Positions 46,490-58,319 of a stretch of 64,000 nt of DNA are shown piece by piece. The stretch lies in assembly GCA_010093485.1 (NCBI GenBank), contig MU001514.1, positions 44,357 through 108,356 of the forward strand, read 5' to 3'. Positions within the stretch are counted from its first letter, which is position 1, and every line of letters begins with the position of its first letter. This DNA comes from Karstenula rhodostoma CBS 690.94. Lineage: Eukaryota; Ascomycota; Dothideomycetes; Pleosporales; Didymosphaeriaceae. The notes below the pieces were generated by a model. The model worked only from the letters and a program-made list of their open reading frames with translations. It did not search any database and was not told where the DNA came from. The position numbers and the translations under genes were made by a program.

Positions 46490-47625
46490 ATCAGCGCCCA
46501 AACAGTGAAGCGGCGCTTCCCAAAATCACTGCACAGACACTACCAGCCATCGCAACACATCACTGGCCCCTCAGGTTCGCATTCAGAACAACACACACGT
46601 CCGCATGCTTCGGCGTCATGCGTCGGTGCCACGTCAGTACCGTTCATGCACTGCTTTTTGCGCTCCAGCAAATTGGGAATGCCTGTCTTATGGTACCTAC
46701 CCATTTGGCGCCCCCAATCACAGCAGCTCCGGACAAGGAGGTGCAATTCAATTCATCTTGAGTCTTTGCAACGCTTCAGCACTCCCTCAATATCACACAA
46801 CTGATCGTGTGGTTCAACATGTAACTATTGCGGAGAACCGACAAATCGTGCCACCCAATCAGCTATCCATATCCATCTAGGCGCCCTTTCCGTCGTAACA
46901 CAACCGCCCCCTCCATAAGACGGTGAAAGCAATGGATTCTACTCGCTCTCACCCCATCGTTAATCGAGGCGCGATTACCAAATTCAGCACTTGCATGGTG
47001 GCTGCATGCGGCCCTTCACTCAGCCTTATCCTTACCCGCCTCATTAAGTCTCTCGAATGGACCGACATGTTGGCTAACCAGGGAGTGCACGAGTACACAT
47101 CGTGTCAAAGAACTGGAACTACTCCCATGGTACCTTTCGTTCGTGTCGTCTCATATCCAAAGCGCGTGAGGTCCGCAATGTTCTAAATATTAGCTAGCGG
47201 TTTAATTCGACTGGAGTAACAATACCCTGGGGGACCGAGAAACTCGATTGACCACCCGTTCCTGGCGACTGGAGGGCATTGAGTATCTGACATCAGATGT
47301 CGCATGGAATACGTGGTCAACGGGGTGCTCCTGACGAGTTGTTGCGTTAGACAAGCATCATCCCGTCGAAATTCCTTTGGTTCTCGGGCCGTCCCGCTGT
47401 TAAAGAGGGTCCTGTCGCGAAAAGATCGCGCGTACTTACGTCAACACTCATCATCATTCCAGAGTTGAATGCTGCTGAAGCATTCTTCCATTAAACGCAT
47501 CATCTTACTGTTCACACTGCGGATCGTGTTCTCTCATCCAGTTCGCTAGAAGGCACCTACTTATATGACACAATGGGCGTAACCATCATGCCGAATCTTA
47601 ATCGTCTTTCGTTTGGACATGCTCA

Positions 47626-50231
47626 TCAAGCCTTCCTTATGCTCTGTCCACGGAAGTGCTTCCTGCCTTGATCGTCCGCTCCCAAACTTTCCGCCTCCTT
47701 CCCGTTAAACACCACGGTCCTCTCATCGCCGCTCGGGAGAACAACTTCCAATGCTTTCCACGCCGGGTCAAAACCTTGCTGCAGCTGCTCACCAAAACTC
47801 ACGGAGACCTTATCATCCACGCTGGTATACTTGACCTCGAAGATGGAGATCTTCACAGGTGGAGGCGACACGCCATCATCTTCATACCACCGGTTCACAA
47901 ATTCCTTGCCATGCGATGATCCCTTTGGCGGAAAGATCTCTACAGCGCGATAGTCATCGTCAGGTAGACTAGCAAAGTTCTCCATGTCTCCCGGCGAACG
48001 CACCTGCACCGACCGCCCCACCGGAATCGCGCTGCCCACTCTCGCAAGCACGGGTATGCCTTCTCCCTGCCACTTCGCTGAGATCTCAACCCACTGCCCT
48101 GCATCGTAGAATCTCTGGACAGCATTTACATCGAGGAACTGCAGGCTCGGATTCGAAGGGTCCTTTGGCAGGTACACCTTTGCAGTGTCCTGCTTCGCCT
48201 CAAATACACCGCCCACGAGCAGCGCATCGCCTAACCAGTACTGCGTCTCGCCGTCCTTCAGAAGCTTGCTCTGCCAGACTTCCGAGTCCTGCTCGAAGCC
48301 CCAGCCGGTCCAGCGTTGTGGCGGAGTGGCCGTTGTGTGTGATTCGAGAGCCAGGGAATAGAGATAAGGTATGAGCTCGTATCTGCGCTTGATAATGTCG
48401 CGGACGAGGGGTGTCATCTCATCGTACATCCAGGGCTCGATGACGTCTCCAACGGAGTTGTTATCCGGAGAAGTTTTGAAGCAGTTTATAGCGAAGCGTG
48501 AAGAGTAGATGCCTTGCTGGCACCAGCGGACGAGGAGTTCGGGGCTGGGTTGGGGGCCTTCAAAGCCGCCGATGTCGTGGCCGTAGCACTGCAAGTCTCG
48601 TCAGCACGTTTCACAAGAAAGGAAAGTATCAGATCACTGACCTGCATCAAGCACATGCCCGCGGTAAGCGACAGCGCATTCGCACCCCTCATTCCGTCCC
48701 AACTCGTCGTATTGTCACCACTCCACGAGCTAGCACAATACCTCAAGGTCCCCGCCGTCGCGCTCCTCGTCAGTACAAACGGTCTCTCGTTAGGATGCAC
48801 CTCCAAGCACGCATCGTGCGAGCTTTTCCCCATCAGCTCAGTGTTCAGCGCACGACCCCAGAAGCCGACATCCCTCCCATAAACCTGGCCTTCCTCCTGC
48901 TTCAGGTTTGGCTCCGTGAGCGCACACTGCCACTTGTCGTGCGGAATAGTGTACTCGTTGTTATCATTCCACATGCAGTCGATGCCGAGTTTTCGAAGCT
49001 CCCGAACGCCTTCATACCACCAGCGGTACCCCGCCTCCGAAGTAAAGTCGATGTGTCCGCCTATGCCAGACTCGCCGCCACCTGCACTCCAGAGCCGGGC
49101 CTCAGCCGACGTCATGGTCAGCGAGTCTGTGAACAGAGCGCCAGCTTCCTTCAGCTTCTGGTACTCTGGGTGGTTCGCCAGCACATACGGTTTTATGTTG
49201 GCGATAAGTCGAATGCCTGCTTTGTGATATGCGTCGACGAAGCCCTTGGGATCCGGAAACCGGTGTTTGTTCCACGTAAACACATTGCGCGTCTTGGGCT
49301 CTGTTTCCGCGACCGTGTATCCCGAGGACATCTGGAATCCGGAGCAGGGTATGTCATGTTTCTTCAGCTTGTCGGCGAAGTCCATGAGAGCGTCGCATGC
49401 GCGCGGCTCGTCCAGCATCGAGTATTTCATGCCGCCAGCGAGGTAGCCAAACGCCCATCTTGGCACGAGCAGCGGGTACCCGACGAGATCGGCGTAGATG
49501 GTCACAATGTCCTTGAGCGTAGATCCCGTGATAATGTACTGCTCCAATCCGCCGTATTCCTGGCGATACACCTTGAAGCGGCCCCACATGCCATCCATCT
49601 CGGAGCCTACCGAGCTGTAGCCTCGCGCATGCGAGGTGGAGAAGGTCGCTACGCAGCCGCTTGGCGTTGCGTTTATGAGGAGCGGGATGTGCTTGTACAT
49701 GGGGTCTGTACGGTGGACGTCGTAGCCAAAGCTGTCTGTTGCTGAGAGCACAAAGTGTCGATTGGAGAGATCCATCGGCGCGGGCTTCTCGCCTAGTCCT
49801 ACATGTAGCGTATCGTGGTTATAGCGTGTGTAGTGAGCTATTCCTGGTCCGTCCGCTACGTAAGAGCGATTGGGTAGGTCGGTGTAGATGGGGTTTTTCT
49901 GGTTTGGGAGTGTGATTGAGACTAGAGGAGGCCCACTGCTCCAGTCGACCTCTGCTGTAACATTTTCCACCTGAAACTTACTCGTACTATCTGTGTGCAA
50001 GACTGTGACTGCTTTGGTGTCTAGCTTGCGACTTGGTACCGGTGCGGCTCGATGAGGTGGCAGGCGATGCTCTTTGGATGTGAACGTCGTTCGGAACAGC
50101 CCGGGCCTGAGCGCTTCAAAGGAGAAGTCGAATGCTGTTCCGTGCTTTTCCGATTGGAGATGCACGCTTGGTGTATCGTTCTTTTTTGACACACGCTGAT
50201 AGCCTGTAGGCACGACCTCGAGCTGCACCAT
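47626..50231 (-). CDS. GH31 family alpha-glucosidase-like glycoside hydrolase
   Basis: Two exons (48642-50231, 47626-48588) give 850 aa. The N-terminal beta-sandwich precedes the TIM barrel: YLAGGMKYS, GFQMSSGYT, KPYVLANHPEY, the nucleophile segment CMWNDNNEYTIP (Asp 423), RPFVLTRSATAG, and the acid/base SWSGDNTTSWDG (Asp 506). The second exon has GHDIGGFEGPQPSPELLVRW and the C-terminal beta domains. No signal peptide is seen, so it is probably intracellular. GH31 enzymes cleave alpha-linked glucose or xylose; the WNDNNE form belongs to a subgroup different from the classical secreted maltases with WxDMNE. It is divergently transcribed from a Dal5-type permease 410 bp away; a functional link is not shown. 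Confidence 0.9.
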
Positions 50232-50641
50232 TGTGAACTGCGCACTGAGTCAGTCAAGCCAGTATTCCTCCACCCAACAGAGCACTCACCAAGATTTTGA
50301 TTTCTAATCAATGCTTCAGCTATCGACAAGACTGACGCATTGTTTCTGAACGACCGATTCTTAGGTATTTATGTCATGGTGCCTCTTCCGAGGTGGATCG
50401 GTAACTTCGGCCACGCCCCCAGGAGTGGATCGTCTGATGCTTGGGGTCCCCATGGGGCACCAAGGACCAGTCGCTTTATTCGGCCGACGCCATCACACAC
50501 CAAGGATGTCTCCGTACAAGCTCCCCTTGTGGTCTCCATACATATAAGTCGTTACCGTTCCAACGGTTCTCTGACCCACCGCTGTTGCACGCAGCTCCAA
50601 TTTTCTTGCGTGCTTCTGCTTGTTCGTCTCACGGATACAAC
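50232..50641. promoter_or_regulatory. Divergent promoter, GH31 / permease
   Basis: 410 bp separate two divergent starts. An ATATAAG element near 50542 lies 100 bp before the permease ATG and may be its TATA box. Confidence 0.45.
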
Positions 50642-52318
50642 ATGTCGAAGGACGACGCGCCTGCACCCATGACTCTCGAGGAGATAGGCAAGAATGACGA
50701 AGTCAACACCCACGAGGAGTACCACAAGCCGGCACCCGTCATCAAGGGCATGGACAAAGCAGCTGCCCTCCTGGCTTCGAACGAGCGCATCGTTGTAACG
50801 CCCGAGGGGAACAAACGCGTGCTCCGCAAGATAGACCTCGTCTTGCTTCCGATCTTGCTGTCAGTGTACTTTCTCCAGAGCCTGGACAAAACAACGCTCT
50901 CGTACGCCTCTGTCTTTGGCCTCATCGAAGATGCCAACCTCGATCCGGCCTCGGACCAATTCTCATGGCTCGGCTCAATTGTATACATCGCGCAGATGGT
51001 CATGCAGCCTTTAGTCGCACTACTGCTCGTCAAGCTTCCGATTGGAAAGTTTCTCGGCGTGATGGTGTTCACCTGGGGCACTATCCTGTGCGGGATGGCA
51101 GGGGCAAAGAACTTTGCCGGGTTGATGGCAACACGATTCCTCCTGGGGGCTTTCGAGGCTGCGGTTGGTAAGTGTCTAGAATACCGTTGGAACAATGCAA
51201 TCTGACCCTTCGTAGCCCCAGCCTTCATCGCCATCGTCCAGATGTGGTACAAGCGCTCAGAGCAGACCAACCGCAACGCCGCGTGGTATGCCATGCTTGG
51301 TATCGTCAATATTCTAGGCAGTCTGCTGTCCTATGGCCTCGGCCACATCCACTCCGACCTCCTCCACTCGTACCAGATCATCTTCCTCTTCTGCGGTCTG
51401 CTCACCGCCGTCGTATCCGTTTTCGTCTTCATCTTCACACCGGACTCGCCTATGGAAGCCAAGTTCCTCAAAGGCAATGACAAGCTGGTTGCGGTTGAGC
51501 GGCTGCGGATGAACCAGATGGGAGTCGCCTCCCGAGTGTGGAAATGGGACCATGTCCGCGAAGCCTTCATCGACCCGAAGACATGGCTATGGTTCCTCAT
51601 GCTAACCGCGGTCTCCATCCCCAGCGGCGGCATCACCACATTCGGTCCCCTGATCATCCAATCCTTCGGCTTCGGCAAGTTCGCCACCATCCTTTTCAAC
51701 ATGCCCTTCGGCGCCGTCCAGATCATCGCTACCCTCGGCGGTGCCTGGCTCGCGACGTGGCTGAAGAAGAAATCCCCCGTCCTTATCTTACTCTGCATCC
51801 CCCCGATCATCGGTATCATCGTGCTGATGGTCGTCGGTCGCGAGAAGCATCACCGCGGCGTCCTTCTCTTCGGCTACTACATGACATCTTTCTACCCCGG
51901 AATTTCCCCGCTCATCTACTCCTGGTCCGGCCAGAACACCGGAGGCGACACCAAGCGCAAGGTGACGACGAGCATTCTCTTCGTCGGCGCCAGCGCGGGC
52001 AACATCATCGGCCCGCATCTGTTCAAGCCTTCGGAGAAACCTTACTACAGACGCGGGCTGAAAGCGAATCTCGCCCTCTTCGTCGCTATCATCGTCTTCG
52101 TCGTGCTTGCTATGGTGTGGATCACGATTCTGAACCGTAAGCACGCTGCTGAGCGGGAGCGGCTGGGCAAGTCGGCGAAGGTGGTTGATCTTAGTATGGG
52201 GACCAGTGGGCAGCTGGAGGGCGAGGAAGAAGCAAATGCGAGCCAGGGTGGTGTGGGGGATAAGGCGTTTGACGATATTACAGATATTAACAACGAGGAT
52301 TTCATTTACCTTTACTAA
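50642..52318 (+). CDS. MFS permease of the Dal5/anion-cation symporter type
   Basis: Two exons (50642-51167, 51216-52318) encode 542 aa. A 65-residue hydrophilic N-terminus is followed by KIDLVLLPILLSVYFLQSLDKTTLSYASVFG-type first helices, seen as LLPILLSVYFLQSLDK, then FSWLGSIVYIAQM, RFLLGAFEAAVAPAF and QMWYKRSEQTNRNAAWY, all hallmarks of the allantoate/nicotinate/pantothenate permease family (Dal5, Tna1, Fen2). The second half has GQNTGGDTKRKVTTSILFVGASAGNIIGP split as GGDTKRKVTTSI and GNIIGPHLF. Twelve helices are likely, in the plasma membrane. It imports small anionic nutrients with protons; the substrate is unknown. A 16-A run follows 15 bp after the stop. Confidence 0.92.
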
Positions 52319-52927
52319 GAGTTAGGTCCCGGTAAAAAAAAAAAAAAAACGATTGTATTGGATTAGTTGTGCTTAAGTTTCAATATATATCGGGTTATCT
52401 CGCGCCGTTCAAAATCAAGTTTATTCTCTGCTATGATTGTGATGAGTGTAGGAAAATCTTGGTGTGGATTTTCAATGAGTGCATGAGGATCTTACTTGCG
52501 GCATTGCGGTTGTCTGCTGGTTTCTCATCAAGCTGGTTTGTCACTTCACGGCGTTTCATCACTGCTTCTCATTCGAGATTCTCATCGAGGCCTCTATATT
52601 GTTGGGAATAACCAACCTGGCCATCCTTGCATTGCAGATCAAGTTACCCCAGGATACACAATCCTTTATCTGACCTGCCCACGCTTCCAAACCCCACAAG
52701 TTGCCAGCTGAGCTCCATCAGCGATTTCAGTCGTACGATCAGACATATACATCATCAGATGCTGACGTCTATTCTCTCGTTAATCCCCCCGAGGTTAAAA
52801 GATCTTGGCCCGGATTCGCAGCCTTGGAATCCTGCTACTGCACGGCACGTGGCCCTGACTTTCCCCGCAATCTGCCCTCCGCACATAAAAGACCGGGGCA
52901 GGCCCACTTTCGCACGAACATACCGAG
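52319..52927. promoter_or_regulatory. Intergenic, upstream of Zn2Cys6 factor
   Basis: A 16-A run at 52334-52349 follows the permease stop. CATAAAAG near 52884-52891 lies 40 bp before the regulator start. No gene is seen. Confidence 0.45.
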
Positions 52928-54892
52928 ATGTCGACCCCGACGCTTTCTGAGCGCCCGCGCAAGCGCCGCGCCATCAATGCGTGCATCTTGTGCCGCAAAT
53001 CAAAGGTGGGCCGCGAGTCATGCTTTGTGAGAACATTCTTGATGTGTGTCACGTACTGACTCGCGACTGCGTAGGTGAGATGTGATGGCGGAAGGCCCTG
53101 CCAGCGCTGCACAAGAAATGACACAGAATGTCAATATTTCGATGCTGTTAGAGATGGAACTGAGATGCGGATTGAGAGGCTGGAAGCTGAAGTGGAGGAC
53201 TTGAAGGCTGCAATGCACGTTGTGCACCACCCTGTTAGCAGCACCGTAACACTACCCCAAGATTCACCGTCTTTCCCGGTCCATGGATCCCCTCATGATC
53301 ATCACTCGGTCGCAGGTTCGACCAGCGAACTGCAGTGGAAACAACCCAGTATGAAGATAAATGCTGTGCAGGCAGGCTTGATAACGTGGGAGCAAGCAAC
53401 GTGCTGGTACCAAAGGTAAGCAACATCAAGGAATGGTTTCAACTACTAGATGACACAGCTAAATGAGCTTCAGCTTCTTCAGTGGTAGTGTAAGGGGTAC
53501 TTGTTCCAAGTTAGGCTGCGCTGACTAGAATAGAACTATCTGATTCCAGTATTCTGCACAGCGACTGATACGTTGGAGTCCGTTGTATCACGAAGTCCCT
53601 TTCTTTTCGATTGTATCATCAGCGTTGGCTGTCGGGCTGAAGAAGGATGCGACTCACCAATATATCACCGCATGCAGTCTCGACTTCGCGAGCACTTGAC
53701 TGACGTTCTGGTCACTACGCAGACGCCATCTCTTGAGATGATCCAAGCCATTACTGTCATGGCTGGTTACACGGAAAACGGAATGCTGTTGGTGGCTTTA
53801 GCGCTAAGGTTCGCTATGCAGCTCCGGCTGGAAGGCGCGGTCGAACAACTGATGGACAAGATCTCGACACGCATGGGTCCGATCAGTGAAGAAGAGAAAC
53901 ACCTCTACCGACTTGCGAGAGTATGGCACGGCGTATGCAATTTGGAGCTCTTCTTTTCCCTAGACGGTGGCAAGATGCCAGCGACGAATCTCCACACCAC
54001 ATCACGGCGAGTTCGAGCTCTGGCCAACCATCCCTCAAGAACATCGACAGACATCCGCCTACTTTCGCAGCTGGAGCTCAACATCTTGCGCTCCAACGCA
54101 TATATCAGCATCGCACGTCACTCCAGGGACCTAGACGAGACATCACTGCGCTCCACCGTTCGCGATACCGCCATCGAGCTCTCTCTTTGGCTCGAAGAAT
54201 GGAGCACGCTCATCTGCTCGGATACCGTTGCGCCAGATCGGCCGCGCGCGATGACCAATCTCCGTATACAGTACGAATGGGCACTCATCACGCTCTACCT
54301 CAAGGCTCTCTCCGTCTTTGGAAATCTACTTATGACAGACTTCCAACGCGAGATGGTACGCTCCGCAAAAGAAGCTGCAGTGCGACATCTACAGCATCTC
54401 CTCGAAACCCCATCAACACCGTCATCGGCCGACCCGTTATCGCCCAATCAGCCCGCTCCGCCAATGTATTTGTCGACCTTTAAATGGGCCATCGACTTCG
54501 TCTGGGCCAAATGCGCGTTCTCCGTCCTCCTCGTGCTCAAGCTGGCGTTGCTCCTCCGCGACCCGCTACCATCCATCATCCTCTTGTTACGGGACGCTCA
54601 TCAAGTGCTTGAAGAGCTGCACAAGATCACCGTCGGGCACATAGCGTATTTTCAGATTCTGCAGACGAGCGTGGATAAATGCGAGGGTGCGCTGAGAGAG
54701 CACATGACGAGGCTGCAGCAGGCACATGGGGGTGAGGTGGTAGAGATGGCCGGCAGGGGCGATGCAGAAGACGATTTCCAGGAGTATGCGCCGAGCGAGT
54801 TTGTCTTTGAGTGGGACTTCCCCGGGCTGAACTTGAGGCATGTGCCGCTTGGGTGGCAGGACCTGTTCGTTGATTTGGACTCGGTGCTGTGA
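52928..54892 (+). CDS. Zn2Cys6 fungal transcription factor
   Basis: Four exons (52928-53005, 53075-53415, 53474-53489, 53534-54892) join to 597 aa. Exon 3 is only 16 bp (FFSGS); it is required for the frame and the FFSGSNYLIPVF block. The zinc cluster is C19-x2-C22-x6-C29-x5-C35-x2-C38-x6-C45 with basic residues before it (RPRKRRAINA); the first intron falls inside the cluster after CRKSK. A short coiled coil (RIERLEAEVEDLKAAM) for dimerisation follows. The rest is the all-helical middle-homology domain. Target genes are unknown; the nearest downstream gene on the same strand is the terpene-cyclase homologue 0.41 kb away, and the permease lies 0.6 kb upstream. Confidence 0.9.
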
Positions 54893-55302
54893 TGAGTCTG
54901 CAACATCGTACAGTTGGCAGCGCTAGGACTAGATCACGATCACCTACATCCAGGGCGGGCAAACACGGGGTTAAGACGAACAACTTCTCTCCATTTAGCG
55001 AGGACCGGGTAGCGAGATCGACGTCAGATTCAGCTTACATATACCCATCCGGAATTGTCGGATGTCTAGCACTTGCCGAACTCGCAAACCCGGTGCGCCA
55101 GCCCCAAGATGCGCGTTCGACCGGATAGCCCTGGAGCGTATAAAAACCGCATATTACACGAACAGATCACTACCTTCCTGCCATCATTTTCGACACTTCT
55201 ACCCAACAATTGCCCGGGGTCCTTACACCACCACCACCAACACAAACTCACCTCCTAACCCTCCAACCCCACCAAGACCAAAGGACCCACACCCCCTCCA
55301 CA
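54893..55302. promoter_or_regulatory. Promoter region of terpene-cyclase homologue
   Basis: 410 bp between two codirectional genes. It holds a TATAAAAA element at 55139-55146 and a CT/CA-rich leader just before the start at 55303. Confidence 0.5.
55139..55146 (+). promoter_or_regulatory. TATA box
   Basis: TATAAAAA lies about 160 bp before ATG 55303. It is the clearest TATA element in this part of the window. Confidence 0.5.
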
Positions 55303-56128
55303 ATGTTCGACTACGCGCACTCCACAACATCCACGCACCTCATCCCCCAGCCCTCAGACCTCCGCCTCAACCCCCCCGAATCCTACCTCCTCATCCAAGA
55401 CTTCCTCATCCTCACCTGCGCCCTCCTCTACGCCCTCTGCTACTTCTTCTACACAGTCCGCACCTACGCCGACCGCACCTGCGCCGGCACCCCGCTCTAC
55501 ATGTGCACCACCATGGCCTACGAGCTGTACTACGCGCTGGTGATGACGTCGCCCACGGCGCGGTTTGAGCGGTGGGGGTTCCTCGTGTGGTTTGCGCTGG
55601 ACGTCGTGTTTGTGAGCGTGGCGATATGCAGTGCGTATCCGCGGGCGGCGTGGAGGCGGATGGTGGGGGTACTGGTTGTGGGGACGGTGGCGGGGATGGG
55701 TGTGTTGAGGTGGCTTGGGACGCTGTGGCCGGATGAGAGGGAGCAGGTTACGGCGTATTGGACGGGGATTGTGTTACAGGTGCCGATTAGCTGGGGGTCG
55801 CTGATTGTGCTTGTGCAGAGGGGGGATACGAAGGGGCAGAGTTTGGAGATTTGGTAGGTGGAATGAAGTGAATTGATAGAGGTGCTGGTACTAATGAAGA
55901 CACAGGATTACGAGGTATCTCGGGTGCTTTTCTGCGTATGGGGTGTTTTGGTGGAGGTATATAAATGCACCGCAGAACTGGGCGTATGTGAATAATTTCT
56001 GGAGTTGGTTTGTTATTCTGTTTACGCTGTTTCCGGAGACGATATACCCGTTTGTCTATGTCTGGGCGCATGTGCAGTCCAGGAAGAAGAGGGGTGTCGT
56101 GGCGAACGGGAAGGTGAAGCACTCGTAG
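55303..56128 (+). CDS. PaxB-like integral membrane terpene cyclase family protein
   Basis: Two exons (55303-55853, 55906-56128) encode 257 aa with about seven hydrophobic helices. Blocks matching the PaxB/Pyr4-type membrane cyclases are YADRTCAGTPLYMC with MAYELYYALV (Glu 74 where the family has the W-E acid), QRGDTKGQSLEIWITRYLG (family RGSTRGxSxxxWxxRFLG), FWWRY, and a late acidic residue in LFPETIYPF (Glu 228 where the family has Asp). Characterised members cyclise epoxidised prenyl chains of meroterpenoids and indole diterpenes. No prenyltransferase, epoxidase or synthase gene lies next to it; the upstream neighbour is a Zn2Cys6 regulator. It may be an orphan cyclase or a family member with another role. 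Family is fairly sure; activity is not. Confidence 0.75.
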
Positions 56129-56214
56129 TGAGCAGACGCTTGGTCTCGGACATATACGAACGCTGAGATTGCGTTACGTCTTAACGTTGGATTTATACTA
56201 CTTTTGGTGAGACT

Positions 56215-57954
56215 TCAATTCCGCCATATCGCATCTGCCATCCTAGCGACTTGCGCCATCTCTTTCACATCGTGCACACGCACGACATCTGCGCCACCCT
56301 GCACCGCAGCCGTAACCGCAGCAGCCGTCCCCCACACCCTCTCCCTCGCTTCAGTAACGCCCGTGATCCTGCCCACAAACGCCTTTCTACTAGCCCCTAT
56401 CAGCCAGGGAAACCCTTCCAACCCTGGCCATCTCCTAAGCTTATCCAACCCCCTGAGCAGTTCCAGATTCTGCTCTTGGTTCTTTGCAAAGCCAATCCCT
56501 GGGTCAAGAATGATACGCCACCGCCGTATGCCGGCCTCCTCAGCAGCTTTTAGACGCTCGAGGAGCTCGCCTGCTACGCCTGGAATGACACCGTCGGGGT
56601 AGGAGGTCAGGCTGTTCATCGTCTCGGGTGTGCCGCGCATGTGCATGAGGCAGACCGTGGCGCCCAGTCTCGCGACTGTGGGCAGCATGTTCTCGTCTAG
56701 CAAGCCAGCGGAAACATCGTTCACGATGTGCGCGCCTGCTTTGATGGCGGCTTCAGCGACATCGGCGCGGTAGGTGTCTACACTTATCGCTACCCCATCT
56801 GCCTCGGGAATGCTCTTGATGGCTTCGATGGCTGGCAGTACCCGTTCCAGCTCTTCGGTGGAAGAGACTTGCGGCGCGCCTGGGCGGGTAGACTGCCCCC
56901 CTAGATCAAGGATCGTGGCTCCACTCGCTATGTGAGAGCGGATGGTGTCGGCTAGTTGCGGAGAGGAGATATTGAAGTGCTTGCCGCCGTCCGAAAAAGA
57001 GTCCGGCGTGACATTGAGGATTGACATGACATGAGTCTTACGTTTTGGGTCCCGCGAAGCAATATTTGCAAGGCCTGGAGCTAAAGGCGTGAGAGGCGAG
57101 AGAGGATCATGCGACTTGGGAAAGTGGGACAGTTGGTATTGGAAAGAACCGGCGGGCAGATCGACGTGTGGGGGGAGGCTGTGGTTGGGTACAAGTCTGG
57201 GATGTGTTTAGTTGTTGATGAAGAATGAAGGCAAGGTATAAAATTGCATACTCGCACAACGGTCTCAAAACGAATTCGCGTTCGAGCATGAGTTTGTGAG
57301 GTATCTGCAGTCTGTCGTTCAAGAAGGTCTCATTGTCGTAGAGCACAATATCCAAATCGATATTTCGCGGGCCTTTGTCGATGACCTTTACTCGTCCCAT
57401 CTTGTTTTCTATCCCTTGTAGCTCGTCTAGGAGCTCAATTGGGGACAAGGATGTTTCAACCTACCACATGTCAAATGCTCGCTCTATCACGTGCATGGAG
57501 CTTTGAGACGGAAGTGTACCTCACACACGCCATTGACGAACTTGTCTTGGTCCAAAACATACATGGCCTTGGTTTCCCATAGACTGCTCGTTCGGAGAAC
57601 TCCGATTTTTCCGGTCCGGTCCATCTCGTTACATGCTTGCTCGATCATGGCCACGCGATCGCCGAGGTTGCTCCCCAGGGCAACGAAAGCACGGTGCTTC
57701 ATCCTGACAGACTGGTGGATGAAACGGATTGGATTGGAGCGGGGATATCTGGCGTCGTACTCCTGGCATGAACTCCGCGATCGTGTTGCCACACGGCCTT
57801 GTATAGTCGCCTTCCTAGTCGGTGCTCTTGCAGTGGAAATGCTGCGTCCATTGGTGAAAACTCTTCTTCGGCTCGTCTCCGCGGCACATTCGCTAAAGGC
57901 TTGAAGAACACTCAATGGCGAGACGCGATATATACTTGTGCAAACAAACGACAT
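56215..57954 (-). CDS. Bifunctional HPPK-dihydropteroate synthase (folate synthesis)
   Basis: Three exons (57520-57954, 57252-57460, 56215-57196) give 541 aa. Residues 1-80 are rich in Arg/Ser with almost no acidic residues (MSFVCTSIYRVSPLSVLQAF start), looking like a mitochondrial presequence. HPPK (about 85-230) has FVALGSNLGDR and KGPRNIDLDIVLYDN; DHPS (about 272-541) has MSILNVTPDSFSDGG, ILDLGGQSTRPGA, NDVSAGL, LDPGIGFAKNQEQN and GASRKAFVGRI. It makes 7,8-dihydropteroate from hydroxymethyl-dihydropterin and p-aminobenzoate; DHPS is the sulfonamide target. Unlike yeast Fol1, no dihydroneopterin aldolase (FolB) domain is fused at the N-terminus, so that step must be encoded elsewhere. It is divergent from the nitronate-monooxygenase-like gene. 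Confidence 0.92.
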
Positions 57955-58319
57955 TGAGCTGAAAGTGACCTCGAAGACCGGAACGAAATGTCCGTGACAG
58001 CGTCGGACCCCGAACGAATGGTGAGGAACTGCCGCGGCGGTGGTCCAAAAGGCACTAGCGCCAAAGACGGGATGGTTCCACCGTTCCACTGCGTTCTGTT
58101 CCCCAGACTCGTGACAATGCGGGTCACAAGCGCTAAGCCCCGTACGTTGTCTGCCGAGGTACGCGGCTTGTTGCGCAGGAGGCACGACAAATACCCTTCG
58201 ACTCCGCAACGCAAGCCCGGCTGCCTTCCTTCTCTACTCCGCATTCCCCAGACTCTTTTTCAAGTCCCTTTCATCAGAGCTTCATAACCTGGAAGTACAG
58301 CCACGATACATTCGCAGCC
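57955..58319. promoter_or_regulatory. Divergent promoter, HPPK-DHPS / NMO-like
   Basis: 365 bp separate the two starts. The frame of the folate gene is open upstream without an earlier ATG, so a longer product is not supported. Confidence 0.5.

Larger units (their letters stand above)
45050..47625. other. Long gene-free stretch with microsatellites
   Basis: 2.6 kb separate the kinase start (-) from the end of the GH31 gene (-). I see hexamer repeats CTTCCA/CTTGCA (45899-45937) and an 8-bp repeat CTGACGGA (46446-46489). The part from 45050 to 46500 is GC-rich with overlapping open frames on both strands of low-complexity composition, none resembling a family. It likely includes a long promoter for the kinase. 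A non-coding transcript or a fast-evolving small gene could be hidden. Confidence 0.55.

Noticed and set aside
48498..49745. 415-codon open frame antisense to the GH31 gene
   Set aside because: It lies wholly over catalytic GH31 sequence and has no family features.
52334..52349. Poly-A runs at 41844 and 52334 as retroposon tails
   Set aside because: They lie in normal 3' sequence with no target duplication or processed copy next to them.
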